From: Roseomonas xinghualingensis
GTDB taxonomy: Bacteria > Pseudomonadota > Alphaproteobacteria > Acetobacterales > Acetobacteraceae
Length of the DNA stretch: 64,000 nt
Assembly: GCF_025791835.1 (NCBI RefSeq)
Contig: NZ_JAOXLP010000006.1
Span: 1-64,000 of the forward strand
Direction: 5' to 3'
In this document: positions 1 through 8,137 of the stretch, piece after piece
Position numbering within the stretch: position 1 is the first letter of the stretch
How the letters are laid out: each line of letters opens with the position of its first letter
Translations under genes and position numbers: made by a program
The notes under the pieces: generated by a model
The model's input: only the letters and a program-made list of their open reading frames with translations
Database searches by the model: none
What the model was told of the DNA's origin: nothing

Positions 1-65
1 CGCAGCGCCTCCAGCAGCCGCGGCGCCGCCTCCTCGCGCCCCACCACGCCCACAATCCCGCACAT
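1..65 (-). CDS. glmS: Glutamine-fructose-6-phosphate aminotransferase, N-terminus only
   Basis: Only the first 21 codons lie in the window; the gene runs off the left edge. Translation begins MCGIVGVVG, the invariant start of the class II glutamine amidotransferase domain of GlmS. Cys2 becomes the N-terminal nucleophile after Met removal. GlmS converts fructose-6-phosphate and glutamine to glucosamine-6-phosphate, the first committed step to UDP-GlcNAc. The ATG lies 2 bases beyond the glmU stop on the same strand, so the two are surely co-transcribed. Recognition is secure despite the short length because the motif and the glmU-glmS order agree. Confidence 0.9.
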   Translation of the reverse strand, partial: MCGIVGVVGREEAAPRLLEAL

Positions 66-67
66 GG

Positions 68-1387
68 CTACTTCTCCTTCCTGCGGGCGGCGCGGAAGGC
101 AGCCGCGCGGCCTTCCCTCTGCTCCTGACGGGCACGGCCGAACGCCATGGCATCCGGCGCAACCGGGGCGGTTATGGTGGAACCGGCGGCCACGAAGGCG
201 CCGTCGCCGAGGCTGACCGGGGCGACGAGGGTGGCGTTGGAACCGATAAAGACCCCCTGCCCCACGGTCGTCCTGTGCTTGGCGAAGCCGTCGTAATTGC
301 AGGTGATGGTGCCGGCGCCGATATTGGTGGCAGCACCGATGGTGGCGTCGCCGATATAGCTCAGGTGGTTGGCCTTGGCGCCTTCGCCGAGGATGGCGGC
401 CTTCAGTTCCACGAAATTGCCGACATGGGCCTTCGCGCCGATCTCGGTACCCGGGCGCAGGCGGGCGAAGGGGCCGATGGTGGCGCCACGTCGGACCACG
501 CAGGATTCGAGATGGGAGAAGGCGCGGATCTCCACCTCGTCCTCGATGGTGACGCCTGGCGCGATGACGACGTTTGGACCGATGGTGACGTCCTGGCCGA
601 TCGCCGTGTCGAAGCTGAGGGTGACGCTTTCGGGGCTGATCAGCGTGGCACCACCGGCCATGGCGGCTTCGCGCAGGCGGGACTGGACGGCGGCCTCGGC
701 AGCGGCGAGTTCCATGCGGGAGTTGATGCCGCGGCACTCGGCCTCATCGGCTTCCACGGCAACGGCGCGGAGGCCCCCGGCGCGGCAGATCTCGACGGCA
801 TCGGGCAGGTAGTATTCGCCGGCGGCGTTGTCGTTGGTCACGGCGCGCAACCAGGCGAAAAGGCGCGGCGCAGCGGCACAGATGACACCGACATTGCAGA
901 GGGTGATGGCGCGCTCCGCCTCGGTGGCGTCCTTCCATTCGGTGACGCGGGCGATGCCGCCATCCGCATGCGGGATGACACGGCCGTAGCGGGCCGGATC
1001 GGCCGGACGCATCGCCAGCAGGGCGAGGTCGGCGGTTTCGCGGGCCTCGACAAGGCGGCGCATGGTGGCGGCGGTGATCAGCGGGTTGTCGGCATAGAGG
1101 ACGGCGACGTCGCCTTCGAAGCCTTCCAGCAGTGGGGCCGCCTGGAGGGCGGCATGGCCGGTGCCCAGGCGTTCGCGCTGCACCACCGTGGCATGGGGCG
1201 CGGCGGCCTTTTCCAGGGCGGGCATGTCCGGGCCGGTGACGACCACGATTCGGTCAAAGACCTGCTCGCAGGCTGCGATCAGGTGGTTGAGCATCGGCCG
1301 GCCGGCGATCGGATGCAGCGCCTTGGGCAGCGCCGAACGCATCCGTGTGCCGAGACCGGCGGCGAGGAGAATGGCGGCACGTTCCAT
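68..1387 (-). CDS. glmU: Bifunctional UDP-GlcNAc pyrophosphorylase / glucosamine-1-phosphate acetyltransferase GlmU
   Basis: GlmU acetylates glucosamine-1-phosphate and then uridylylates it to UDP-GlcNAc, the precursor of peptidoglycan and lipid A. The product is 439 aa from the ATG at 1387. The N-terminal nucleotidyltransferase domain (about 1-230) shows the signature LAAGLGTRMRS with the following PKAL lysine. The C-terminal half is a left-handed beta-helix of isoleucine-rich hexapeptide repeats with the acetyl-CoA-site stretch YIGDATIG and NIGAGTITCNYDG. An in-frame ATG 12 codons upstream exists, but the shorter form matches family N-termini (MERAAILLAAG). It sits 2 bases upstream of glmS, and a 93-bp divergent promoter region separates it from gph. 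Confidence 0.96.
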   Translation of the reverse strand: MERAAILLAAGLGTRMRSALPKALHPIAGRPMLNHLIAACEQVFDRIVVVTGPDMPALEKAAAPHATVVQRERLGTGHAALQAAPLLEGFEGDVAVLYADNPLITAATMRRLVEARETADLALLAMRPADPARYGRVIPHADGGIARVTEWKDATEAERAITLCNVGVICAAAPRLFAWLRAVTNDNAAGEYYLPDAVEICRAGGLRAVAVEADEAECRGINSRMELAAAEAAVQSRLREAAMAGGATLISPESVTLSFDTAIGQDVTIGPNVVIAPGVTIEDEVEIRAFSHLESCVVRRGATIGPFARLRPGTEIGAKAHVGNFVELKAAILGEGAKANHLSYIGDATIGAATNIGAGTITCNYDGFAKHRTTVGQGVFIGSNATLVAPVSLGDGAFVAAGSTITAPVAPDAMAFGRARQEQREGRAAAFRAARRKEK

Positions 1388-1480
1388 TCCCCGGATAAGC
1401 CCCAGTGTGGGCCTGTTCCGCAAGGGCAGGCTGCCTCAACTCGCATTGCGGGCTGTAATCGGGGGTGGCATGGGAACGGA

Positions 1481-2131
1481 ATGGACCGGATTGCCCTCTT
1501 CGACCTCGACGGCACGCTGCTGGACAGCGCGCCGGACATCCATTCGGCGCTGGACCGGCTGATGGCGGCCCATGGCCGGCCCGGCTTCAGCCGGGAGGAG
1601 GTGCGGCGGATGATCGGGGATGGGGTGCCGGTGCTGGTGCAGCGGGCCTGCGCGGCGCGGAACCTGGTGAATTCGCCGGAACTCGTGGCGGAGTTCCTGA
1701 AGGATTACGAAGCCCATGCGGCGGATGAGACGCGGCCTTTCGCGGGGATTCCGGAGGCCCTGGCGGCGCTGAAGGCGGCCGGCTGGCGGCTGGCGGTCTG
1801 CACCAACAAACCGGAGAAGGCCGCGCGGATCATCCTGGACAACCAGAAGCTTTCCCCGCTGCTGGAGCAGGTGGGAGGCGGCGACAGCTTCCCGGTGCGC
1901 AAGCCCCATCCGGGGCATCCGCTGGGAATCCTGGCGCGGATGGGGGCCGAGGCCTCGCGCGCCGTGCTGATCGGGGATCATCACAACGACACGCGGGCGG
2001 CGAAGGCGGCTGGGATCGCCGCGGTCTTCGCCGCCTGGGGCTATGGCACAGCGGAGATGGCGGAGGGCGCGCCGGTGGCCTCGGCGCCGGATGAACTTCC
2101 GGACGTGCTGGCGGGGCTGGGGATCGGCTAG
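1481..2131 (+). CDS. gph: Phosphoglycolate phosphatase-type HAD hydrolase
   Basis: A 216-aa HAD-superfamily phosphatase, probably removing phosphate from 2-phosphoglycolate. Motif I, DLDGTLLDS, is at residues 8-16 with the nucleophilic Asp8. Motif II is the CTNKPE stretch (Thr-Asn). Motif III Lys is in VRKPHP, and motif IV is GDHHNDTRAA. Length and cap-domain size match the Gph/PGP group. It starts at ATG 1481, divergent from glmU. The reading frame stays open far upstream, but that part only mirrors glmU. Substrate is inferred from family resemblance; pyrophosphatase or other small-phosphate activity is possible. Confidence 0.85.
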   Translation: MDRIALFDLDGTLLDSAPDIHSALDRLMAAHGRPGFSREEVRRMIGDGVPVLVQRACAARNLVNSPELVAEFLKDYEAHAADETRPFAGIPEALAALKAAGWRLAVCTNKPEKAARIILDNQKLSPLLEQVGGGDSFPVRKPHPGHPLGILARMGAEASRAVLIGDHHNDTRAAKAAGIAAVFAAWGYGTAEMAEGAPVASAPDELPDVLAGLGIG

Positions 2132-2140
2132 CCCCTTTCT

Positions 2141-2158
2141 CCCTCGGCAGGCCGAGGG
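2141..2158. terminator. Candidate bidirectional hairpin between convergent genes
   Basis: CCCTCGGC and GCCGAGGG flank a 2-base centre, lying exactly between the stops of gph and the convergent DUF3108 gene. There is no strong T-tract on either side, so it may aid termination or simply be an mRNA 3'-end hairpin. Confidence 0.45.
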
Positions 2159-2161
2159 CGA

Positions 2162-2968
2162 TCAGTTGCTGGCGGAACGGAGCTGGCCGGGCGGGCCGTA
2201 GCTGACGAGGCGGACCGTGACAGTGCCGAACCAGCGGTTGGCGGATTCGACACGCACCGGAAGCGGTAGCTGCCCAGGCTGGGTCTGGGCGAACCAGGCG
2301 ATGCCGGTCTGGGGACGGCGGGCGGCCTCGGGATCCTCGCCCTTGCGGAGCCCTGCGAGGAAGCGGCCTTCGAAGGCGCATTTCAGTGCAACACCGGACC
2401 ATTCATCGCGCGCCGGTGGGAAGCTGTCCCGCCCCTGGGTGGCGGCGGCCATTTCGCTCAGGCGGCGGCCGTCGAAGACGCGGGTGGCGCCGTTGCAATG
2501 TCCCTCGCGCCGGATCTGGCGGATGAGTTGGGCGATGGCTGAGAGGTTGTCGATGGTGTTGCGCCGGGCGGCCTCAGGGACGGGCTCGCGCTCATCCTCA
2601 TTGGCGGGCTGCATGGCGCGGATGATGGGCTGGCCGGCGGGCCATTCGAGGTGGGTGCGACGGGGCTCGCCGCGCCAGACGCCTTCGGCGAGGTAGCGGC
2701 GCGGCCTGGCCGCCTGGCCTTCCCAGACACCTTCGACGCGGGTGACGTTCTGGCTGCTGCCGAAGGCACCGGCCACACCGCGCAGGCGCGTGCGGAGTTC
2801 GACGGAATAGGTCTGATCGGTGATGTCGATGGTCGTGCCCAGTTCCATCACCGTGAGGCCGGCGACATGCACCGTGTAGGTGGCCGAGACGGGCTCGGCA
2901 TGGGCAGGCATGGCCGGTGCGAGAAGGCAGAGGGCGACGAGGGCGGGGCGGGCTTGCCTTCGGGTCAT
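2162..2968 (-). CDS. Exported DUF3108-family protein
   Basis: A 268-aa protein with a clear Sec signal peptide (RRQAR, a hydrophobic core, then cleavage near PAHAEP at about residue 24). The mature part matches the DUF3108 pattern: SATYTVHVAGLTVMELGTTI near the start, and a beta-strand-rich body ending with a VRVES...GTVTVRLVSYG segment. These proteins are periplasmic or outer-membrane associated and their role is not established. The start is supported by AAGGA five bases before the ATG. It is convergent with gph and apparently a single-gene transcript. Confidence 0.75.
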   Translation of the reverse strand: MTRRQARPALVALCLLAPAMPAHAEPVSATYTVHVAGLTVMELGTTIDITDQTYSVELRTRLRGVAGAFGSSQNVTRVEGVWEGQAARPRRYLAEGVWRGEPRRTHLEWPAGQPIIRAMQPANEDEREPVPEAARRNTIDNLSAIAQLIRQIRREGHCNGATRVFDGRRLSEMAAATQGRDSFPPARDEWSGVALKCAFEGRFLAGLRKGEDPEAARRPQTGIAWFAQTQPGQLPLPVRVESANRWFGTVTVRLVSYGPPGQLRSASN

Positions 2969-3033
2969 GCCGGTCCTTCCATGCTGAAGATGGAAAGATC
3001 GGGTTGTACCGGAAGTTTCGCCAGGGGTCGTGC

Positions 3034-3062
3034 TTGACAGCTGGGCGATGTCAGTGGATATC
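3034..3062 (+). promoter_or_regulatory. Sigma-70 type promoter for tRNA-Val
   Basis: A perfect -35 TTGACA (3034-3039) is followed after 17 bases by a -10-like GATATC (3057-3062). The predicted start lies about 6 bases before the tRNA 5' end at 3075. Confidence 0.65.
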
Positions 3063-3074
3063 CCGCCCCACTTC

Positions 3075-3149
3075 GGGCGCGTAGCTCAGCGGGAGAGCAT
3101 TCGCTTCACACGCGAAGGGTCACAGGTTCAATCCCTGTCGCGCCCACCA
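3075..3149 (+). tRNA. tRNA-Val (anticodon CAC)
   Basis: A full cloverleaf folds by eye. The 7-bp acceptor is GGGCGCG/CGCGCCC, the D-stem is GCTC/GAGC, the anticodon stem is TTCGC/GCGAA with loop TTCACAC, and the T-stem is ACAGG/CCTGT with loop TTCAATC. Discriminator A and CCA are encoded (CCA at 3147-3149). The CAC anticodon reads GUG valine codons, which are frequent in this GC-rich sequence. Confidence 0.97.
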
Positions 3150-3325
3150 CCCCCTTCTCCAGGCGGGTTTCCTCGAAGAATTCCTTCTTCCCTTAAAGCG
3201 AAGCCGCCGCCCCGTTTCCGGGCCGGCGACATCATTCGCGTGCCTGCTTTCTGGCGCTGAAATTTTCTGGGCCAAGAAAGTTGAGGCGCAGCGGCGGAAG
3301 CCATGCTTCCGCCCCCTTCCGGCCC

Positions 3326-3892
3326 TTACAGCTGCTGCGGCGCCGATCCCTTCTGCTGCTGCTGGCGATGGCCACGGCCATGGCGCGAGCGGAGCTCATC
3401 CTGCGTCAGGGCATTATCCCCATTCACGTCGCGGGCGCGGAACATGGCGTCGGCGAAGGGACGAAGCTCCTCGGCAGTGACCTTGCCGTCGCGATCCGCG
3501 TCGATGGCGCGGAAGAAGCCCTGGCCACGCTGCTCCATCCGCGCGAGGCGGTGGGCATGCGGAGCGCGGCGGTCCTCAGGCTTCGCCTCCTGCTGCTGCG
3601 GCCGGTTCTCCGCGCGCTGGCGCTGACGGGCTTCCATGCGGGATTGGGTATGAGCGCGGAATTCCTCCCAGGTCACGCCATTGTCCTTGTTGGCGTCGAT
3701 CTGGGCGAAGCGTGAGGAAAGGGAGGCCCAGGCCTCATCGGCGGTGACTCGGCCGTCCTTGTTGGCATCGGCCTGCGTGAAGATGCGCTCGCCCCGGCGG
3801 CCGGGCTCATGCGCATTGGCGGGGGCGATCGCACCGAGGGCACCGGCGCCGAGGGCAACGGCCAGGGCAGCGAGGGTGATCTTGCGGTTCAT
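3326..3892 (-). CDS. Exported EF-hand calcium-binding protein
   Basis: A 188-aa secreted or periplasmic protein with four canonical 12-residue EF-hand loops: DANKDGRVTADE, DANKDNGVTWEE, DADRDGKVTAEE and DVNGDNALTQDE. Each has acidic or Asn ligands at positions 1, 3 and 5 and Glu at 12. The loops come in two pairs separated by a charged, Gln/Arg-rich linker, and a His/Gln-rich tail ends the protein. A signal peptide ends near APANAHE. An ATG two codons upstream is possible, but AGGAGG lies only 2 bases from it and 8 bases from the MNRK start, so the latter was chosen. Function beyond Ca2+ binding is unknown. Confidence 0.85.
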   Translation of the reverse strand: MNRKITLAALAVALGAGALGAIAPANAHEPGRRGERIFTQADANKDGRVTADEAWASLSSRFAQIDANKDNGVTWEEFRAHTQSRMEARQRQRAENRPQQQEAKPEDRRAPHAHRLARMEQRGQGFFRAIDADRDGKVTAEELRPFADAMFRARDVNGDNALTQDELRSRHGRGHRQQQQKGSAPQQL

Positions 3893-4021
3893 AAACATGT
3901 CCTCCTTTAGACAGGAGGAACATAGGATTGTTCATGTAACAGGCTGAGGCCGGGCGCGTGAGGAAGGGTGACGCGGCTGTGGCAGCTTTGGGGCAGCCGT
4001 TTCATGTGAAGGCGCCGGGAA

Positions 4022-4054
4022 GCCGCCGGCCAGGCGCATGGCCCGGCCGGCGGC
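4022..4054 (-). terminator. Candidate terminator hairpin downstream of the M20 peptidase gene
   Basis: Perfect 10-bp arms GCCGCCGGCC and GGCCGGCGGC with a 13-base loop lie just past the peptidase stop. The T-tract is poor, so the terminator is plausible but not certain. Confidence 0.5.
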
Positions 4055-4059
4055 GCGGT

Positions 4060-5457
4060 TCAGCGCTTCGGCGTGCCAGCCTCGCCCAGATCCCACCAGA
4101 TGCCGGCGAAGGCGGTCAGCCCCTCGCGCATCAGGGAGGGGATGACGTGCTCATCCGGCCCGTGCTGCTTGCATCCATTGTAGGAATGCGGAACCCAGAC
4201 GAGCGGGGTGCCGAGCAGGTCCACGAACACATCGCCCGGCAAGCCGCCGGAAGCGTTCGGTGTCACCTGCACGCGGGTGTTCAGCGACTTCTCCATGCTT
4301 GCCTTGGTCCAGAGCACCCAGGGATTGTCTGGGGCGGTGCGGCTGGCGGGCATGCGGATGCCGGCCTGCTCGATGGCGACCTTCTGGAAGCCATTCGCGT
4401 CCAGATGGGCGCGCAGGGCGGCGACGAACTTCTCCGGGTTGGAATCACCGGTGTAGCGGATCTGGCAGGCGGCGCGGGCCTCAGGGGCCACGGCGTTCAC
4501 CGGACTCTCCGGCCGGCCGCTGATCATGGCGAGGACGATGAAGGAGGCCCAGCCATAGATCTTCTCGGCGGAGGTCAGGCCGGGCTCGCCCCAGCCCTCA
4601 TCGATGGTGGCGGCGCCCTCCCCGCCCCCGACCGGGCAGCCTTCCAGCGCGGCGCGGATATTGGTGGGGACCGTCTCGCCCGGCAGCCAGTCCCGCACGG
4701 CGATGCGGCCGTTCTTGTCGGCGATGCTGGCGATGGCATGGGAGAGGAGGATGGCCGGGTCGGTGGTCAGGCCACCCCAATGGCCGGAATGCACGCCGCC
4801 CTGACGCAACTTCACCACCAGGTCGAACATGAAACTGCCGCGCGAGCCGGCAGCGATGGTGGGAAGGGCAGGCTCCACGCGCGGGCCATCGGAGGCGATC
4901 AGGGCGTCGGCGGCCAGCTCATCGGCCTTGGAGGCGACGAACTCGCGCAGGCCCTTGGAGCCGAGCTCCTCGGACATCTCCAGCACCAGCTTCACATTGG
5001 CGCCGAGCTTGCCGCCGCGCTCGGCGAGGACAGCCTCGAGCGCGGCGAGGTTGATGATGTGCTGGCCCTTGTTGTCGGCGGTGCCGCGCCCGTACCAGAG
5101 GTCGTCCTTCTCGGTGAGCGTCCAGGGCTTGAGGCCATCGGACCACTGGTCGTCCAGGCCGCGCACGGTGTCGCCATGGCCGTAGAGGAGCGCGGTAGGG
5201 CGCGAGGGGTCCTCGATGCGGGAGGCGATGAGGATGGGGCCGCAACCCTCGACGGGGTTGGGGTGAATGCTGGATTCGAAGCCGAGGCGGGCGAGCCAGG
5301 GCTGGATGCCGTCCTCCAGGTAGCGGTGGCAATCCGGGATATGAGCCGGATCCTGGGCGGTGGAAGGATAGGCGATCAGGTCGGCGAGGCGGTCGCGGAA
5401 GGCACCGCTGTCGAACTCGGCCTGGACGCGGGCAATGGCGGCTTCGCGGCTGGGCAT
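4060..5457 (-). CDS. M20 family zinc metallopeptidase
   Basis: A 465-aa co-catalytic zinc hydrolase of the M20 (CNDP/DapE/ArgE) clan. Visible signatures are the metal-binding GHGDTV (His and catalytic Asp), the bridging Asp in GRGTADNKGQ, and the catalytic/ligand Glu pair in EMSEELGS. A central lid or dimerisation insertion carries HSGHWGG. It likely hydrolyses a dipeptide or an N-acyl or amide-linked small substrate in the cytoplasm; no signal peptide is seen. The start MPSREAA was chosen because GAGGAG lies 6 bases upstream, rather than an ATG nine codons earlier. No operon partner; the substrate is unknown. Confidence 0.85.
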   Translation of the reverse strand: MPSREAAIARVQAEFDSGAFRDRLADLIAYPSTAQDPAHIPDCHRYLEDGIQPWLARLGFESSIHPNPVEGCGPILIASRIEDPSRPTALLYGHGDTVRGLDDQWSDGLKPWTLTEKDDLWYGRGTADNKGQHIINLAALEAVLAERGGKLGANVKLVLEMSEELGSKGLREFVASKADELAADALIASDGPRVEPALPTIAAGSRGSFMFDLVVKLRQGGVHSGHWGGLTTDPAILLSHAIASIADKNGRIAVRDWLPGETVPTNIRAALEGCPVGGGEGAATIDEGWGEPGLTSAEKIYGWASFIVLAMISGRPESPVNAVAPEARAACQIRYTGDSNPEKFVAALRAHLDANGFQKVAIEQAGIRMPASRTAPDNPWVLWTKASMEKSLNTRVQVTPNASGGLPGDVFVDLLGTPLVWVPHSYNGCKQHGPDEHVIPSLMREGLTAFAGIWWDLGEAGTPKR

Positions 5458-5678
5458 GAATGGCTCCTCGGAATCGGGCCTCACCGCTGGGGCTTGCGGT
5501 TGTTGGCCCGAGGGGAATAGGGCGGATCGGCGCGTGGCGCAGCCCCATGGGCACGCCCGCGTATCATCCCACCCCGCCGCTCCGGTGACGGGCGGGTGAA
5601 GGACGACGCTTTTTCCAGAGGCTTTCCCGGTTTGGACATTCGCGCGATCCCGTTCCCTCCCTTCTGGCGGTGCCGCTG

Positions 5679-6404
5679 ATGGGCAAGCGCCGAAAGGGCC
5701 CCATCTCCCGCTGGCTCAAATCCCTGGGGAAGAGCCCGGCACTCTGGGGGATGGTGGGCTGGTATCTGGACCTGTGCTCACGCACGGCACGCGTCGAGAT
5801 CCATGCGGAGGAGCCGCTGGTCGAACTGGCGAAGCGACCGGAGGGCTTCGTCCTCGCCTTCTGGCATGAGTGCCTGCCACTGATGCCCACTGGCTGGGTG
5901 CAGTTCTGGAAGCGGCTGGGCCCCTCGGTGCCGCGCAAGCCGGGGCTGGTGCTGGTTTCCCGGAGCCGGGACGGGACAATGATTTCCTCGACCCTGGACC
6001 GGTTCGGGCTGACCGCGGTGTCGGGGAGTTCCTCGCGCGGCGGGCGCGAGGCTGGGCTGAACCTGCTGCGCGGCGTGCGCTCGGGGGCCGTCGCGGTGAT
6101 GGTTCCCGATGGGCCGCGCGGGCCGCGGCGCGAGATCTCCGAAGGTCCGGTGCGGCTGGCAGCGATGGCGGGGGTGCCGGTGGTGCCTTGCGGAGCCTTC
6201 GCCGTGCCGTCGCGGCGGCTGGGCTCCTGGGACCGGATGATCCTTCCCATGCCCTTCGCACGCTTCGTGGCGGTGGTGGGGGAACCGATCCTGCCGGAGA
6301 AGCGGGAGGCCGGGGAGCTGGCCGCCCTGCTGGCGAAGAGGCTGAACGGATGCGTGGAGCAGGCCGAGGCGCTGTGCGGCGTGGTTGAGGCGCGCAAGGC
6401 GTAG
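5679..6404 (+). CDS. DUF374 / lysophospholipid acyltransferase-like membrane-associated protein
   Basis: A protein of about 241 aa resembling the DUF374 branch of the LPLAT acyltransferase superfamily. It has an N-terminal basic, hydrophobic segment, the AFWHE stretch in the place of the usual HxxxxD box, the SRSRDG segment, and the conserved VPDGPRGPRRE motif near residue 150. Members are thought to act on lipid A or phospholipid precursors at the inner membrane, but direct function is uncertain. Start: ATG 5679 with a weak GGCGG 8 bases upstream; a GTG at 5670 in frame is an alternative. It stands alone between divergent and convergent neighbours. Confidence 0.75.
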   Translation: MGKRRKGPISRWLKSLGKSPALWGMVGWYLDLCSRTARVEIHAEEPLVELAKRPEGFVLAFWHECLPLMPTGWVQFWKRLGPSVPRKPGLVLVSRSRDGTMISSTLDRFGLTAVSGSSSRGGREAGLNLLRGVRSGAVAVMVPDGPRGPRREISEGPVRLAAMAGVPVVPCGAFAVPSRRLGSWDRMILPMPFARFVAVVGEPILPEKREAGELAALLAKRLNGCVEQAEALCGVVEARKA

Positions 6405-6488
6405 CGGACGGCTTCCTGGTTTGGCCGCCTGACCATGCCGGAGCTAAGGCCGGTGCCGGGAGGTTTGTCCGCGGAGGCGCTGGTCGGC

Positions 6489-6821
6489 TCAGCGGGTGCG
6501 GGCGGGGCCTGATGTGCTGCCGCCTCCGGAGCCGGCAATGGTGCCGCCGATCAGGGCACCGGCGATGGCGGGCAGGATAAGCCCGGCGATGGGTGCTGCA
6601 ACGCCCATGCCGGTGTTGGGCAGGACGGCAGGCCCCATTGAAGGTGGAAGCGGTGCGCCCGTCCCGGTCGGCCGGACAGTCAGGCGCGGGGCGCTGCGGG
6701 GCGGAATGACAACGCCTCCCTCGGCCGGAACGACCACGCTGCGGAGCTGGCCCTGCGCCATGGCGGGTTGCGCCAGCGCCAGCAGCACGAGGGCGGGAAT
6801 GAGGGCCGGGCGGCGCGGCAT
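6489..6821 (-). CDS. Small exported protein with glycine-zipper-like segment
   Basis: A 110-aa protein I do not recognise. A signal peptide (ALIPALVLLALAQPAMAQG) is followed by a Pro-rich region and then a hydrophobic, glycine-spaced segment near residues 75-100 (APIAGLILPAIAGALIGG), like the glycine zippers of small envelope proteins. A strong AGGAG five bases before the ATG supports it as a real gene. It lies between a convergent acyltransferase and the acyl-CoA dehydrogenase start of the next minus-strand gene. Envelope localisation is inferred; no function is assigned. Confidence 0.65.
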   Translation of the reverse strand: MPRRPALIPALVLLALAQPAMAQGQLRSVVVPAEGGVVIPPRSAPRLTVRPTGTGAPLPPSMGPAVLPNTGMGVAAPIAGLILPAIAGALIGGTIAGSGGGSTSGPARTR

Positions 6822-6896
6822 GTCGTCTCCTGCGCTGCCTTGCGGGCACTCCGGAAGGCTTCGGTACGGAAAGAGTGCGGTTCGCTCACGGAACTG

Positions 6897-8057
6897 TCAA
6901 CGAAGGTTGAGCAGGTGCCTCGCGGTGATCACGCGCATGATCTCGTTGGTGCCTTCCAGGATGCGGTGGACGCGAAGATCGCGCACCAGCTTCTCCACGC
7001 CGTAATCATGCAGGTAGCCATAGCCGCCGAGGAGTTGCAGGGCTTCATCGGCGACGCGGTGGCCGGTGTCTGTGGCGAAGCGCTTGGCCATGGCGCAGAA
7101 GGCGCCCGCATCGGGGGCTTTCGCATCCAGCTTCGCGCAGGCGCGCCAGAGCAGTGCACGGGCGGCTTCCAGCTCCGTCGCCATATCGGCGAGGCGAAAC
7201 TGCGTGGCCTGGAAATCGGAGATGGCCTTGCCGAAGGCGCGCCGTTCCCGCGTGTAGCCGAGCGCGATGTCCAGCGCGCGCTGGGCGCCACCGATGGAGC
7301 AGGCGGCGATGTTCAGGCGTCCGCCATCGAGGCCCGCCATGGCCATGCGGAAACCCTGGCCCTCCTCGCCGAGCAGGGCATCGGAGCGGATGCGGGCATC
7401 CTGGAAATCCATGGTGCGGGTGGGTTGGGCATTCCAGCCCATTTTCTTCTCGTTCGCGCCGAAGGTGAGGCCCGGCGTGTCCTTCGGGACAAGAAGGGCG
7501 GAAATGCCGCCAGGCCCCTCCCCGCCAGTGCGGGCCATGGTCAGATAGAGGTCGGAGGCGCCGGCGCCGGAGATGAACTGCTTTGAGCCGTTGAGGACAT
7601 AGCCCTCGTTGTCGCGCGCGGCGCGGGTGCGGAGCGCGGCGGCGTCGCTGCCCGATCCGGGTTCCGTCAGGCAGTAGGAGGCGAGGCGCTCCATGGTGAC
7701 GAGGCCCGGCAGGTGCTCGGCGCGCTGGGCCTCCGTGCCCCAGCGATCGATCATCCAGGCGACCATGTTGTGGATGGAGAGGAAGGCGCTGGTGGTGGGA
7801 CAGCCGGTCGCCAGGGCCTCGAAGACCACGGCGGCATCCAGGCGGGTGAGGCCGGCACCGCCCGACTCCTCGCTCACATAGAGGGCGGCCATGCCGAGCT
7901 GGGCGGCCTGGCGCATCTCCTCCACGGGGAAGTGCCGGTCGGCGTCCCATTCCAGCGCCCTGGGGGCCAGCACCTCCCGGGCGAAGTCCTGGGCGGTCTC
8001 GCGCAGCGCCTTGGTGTCGTCAGGCAGGTCAAAAGCGCTGGAGCTGTCGAGCGGCAT
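6897..8057 (-). CDS. Acyl-CoA dehydrogenase, isobutyryl/short-branched-chain type
   Basis: A 386-aa FAD enzyme that alpha,beta-dehydrogenates an acyl-CoA and passes electrons to ETF. It carries the family signatures: CLTEPGSGSDAAALRT (FAD/substrate), GSKQFISGAGASD, the QLLGGYGYLHDYGVEKLVRDLRV region and the terminal ILEGTNEIMRVI. The Glu of the EGTNEI stretch and the ACAD8-like order of motifs suggest a short branched-chain (valine pathway) substrate, which is inference. Start MPLDSSS was chosen for GAGGA 7 bases upstream. An ATG ten codons earlier is in frame. No other catabolic gene adjoins it. Confidence 0.85.
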   Translation of the reverse strand: MPLDSSSAFDLPDDTKALRETAQDFAREVLAPRALEWDADRHFPVEEMRQAAQLGMAALYVSEESGGAGLTRLDAAVVFEALATGCPTTSAFLSIHNMVAWMIDRWGTEAQRAEHLPGLVTMERLASYCLTEPGSGSDAAALRTRAARDNEGYVLNGSKQFISGAGASDLYLTMARTGGEGPGGISALLVPKDTPGLTFGANEKKMGWNAQPTRTMDFQDARIRSDALLGEEGQGFRMAMAGLDGGRLNIAACSIGGAQRALDIALGYTRERRAFGKAISDFQATQFRLADMATELEAARALLWRACAKLDAKAPDAGAFCAMAKRFATDTGHRVADEALQLLGGYGYLHDYGVEKLVRDLRVHRILEGTNEIMRVITARHLLNLR

Positions 8058-8137
8058 GGGCGGTTCCTCGGTGTTCTTTCGGGGCATGGCCTGACCCCCA
8101 GGTTGTTCAGAGCCTATCCGGCCTCCATTGGAAGGGC

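Noticed and set aside
3958..5520. Long open frame on the plus strand (about 520 codons) opposite the M20 peptidase gene
   Set aside because: It mirrors the peptidase codons in a GC-rich context, is Gly/Ala/His-rich without motifs, and the opposite strand has all M20 catalytic signatures with a good ribosome site.
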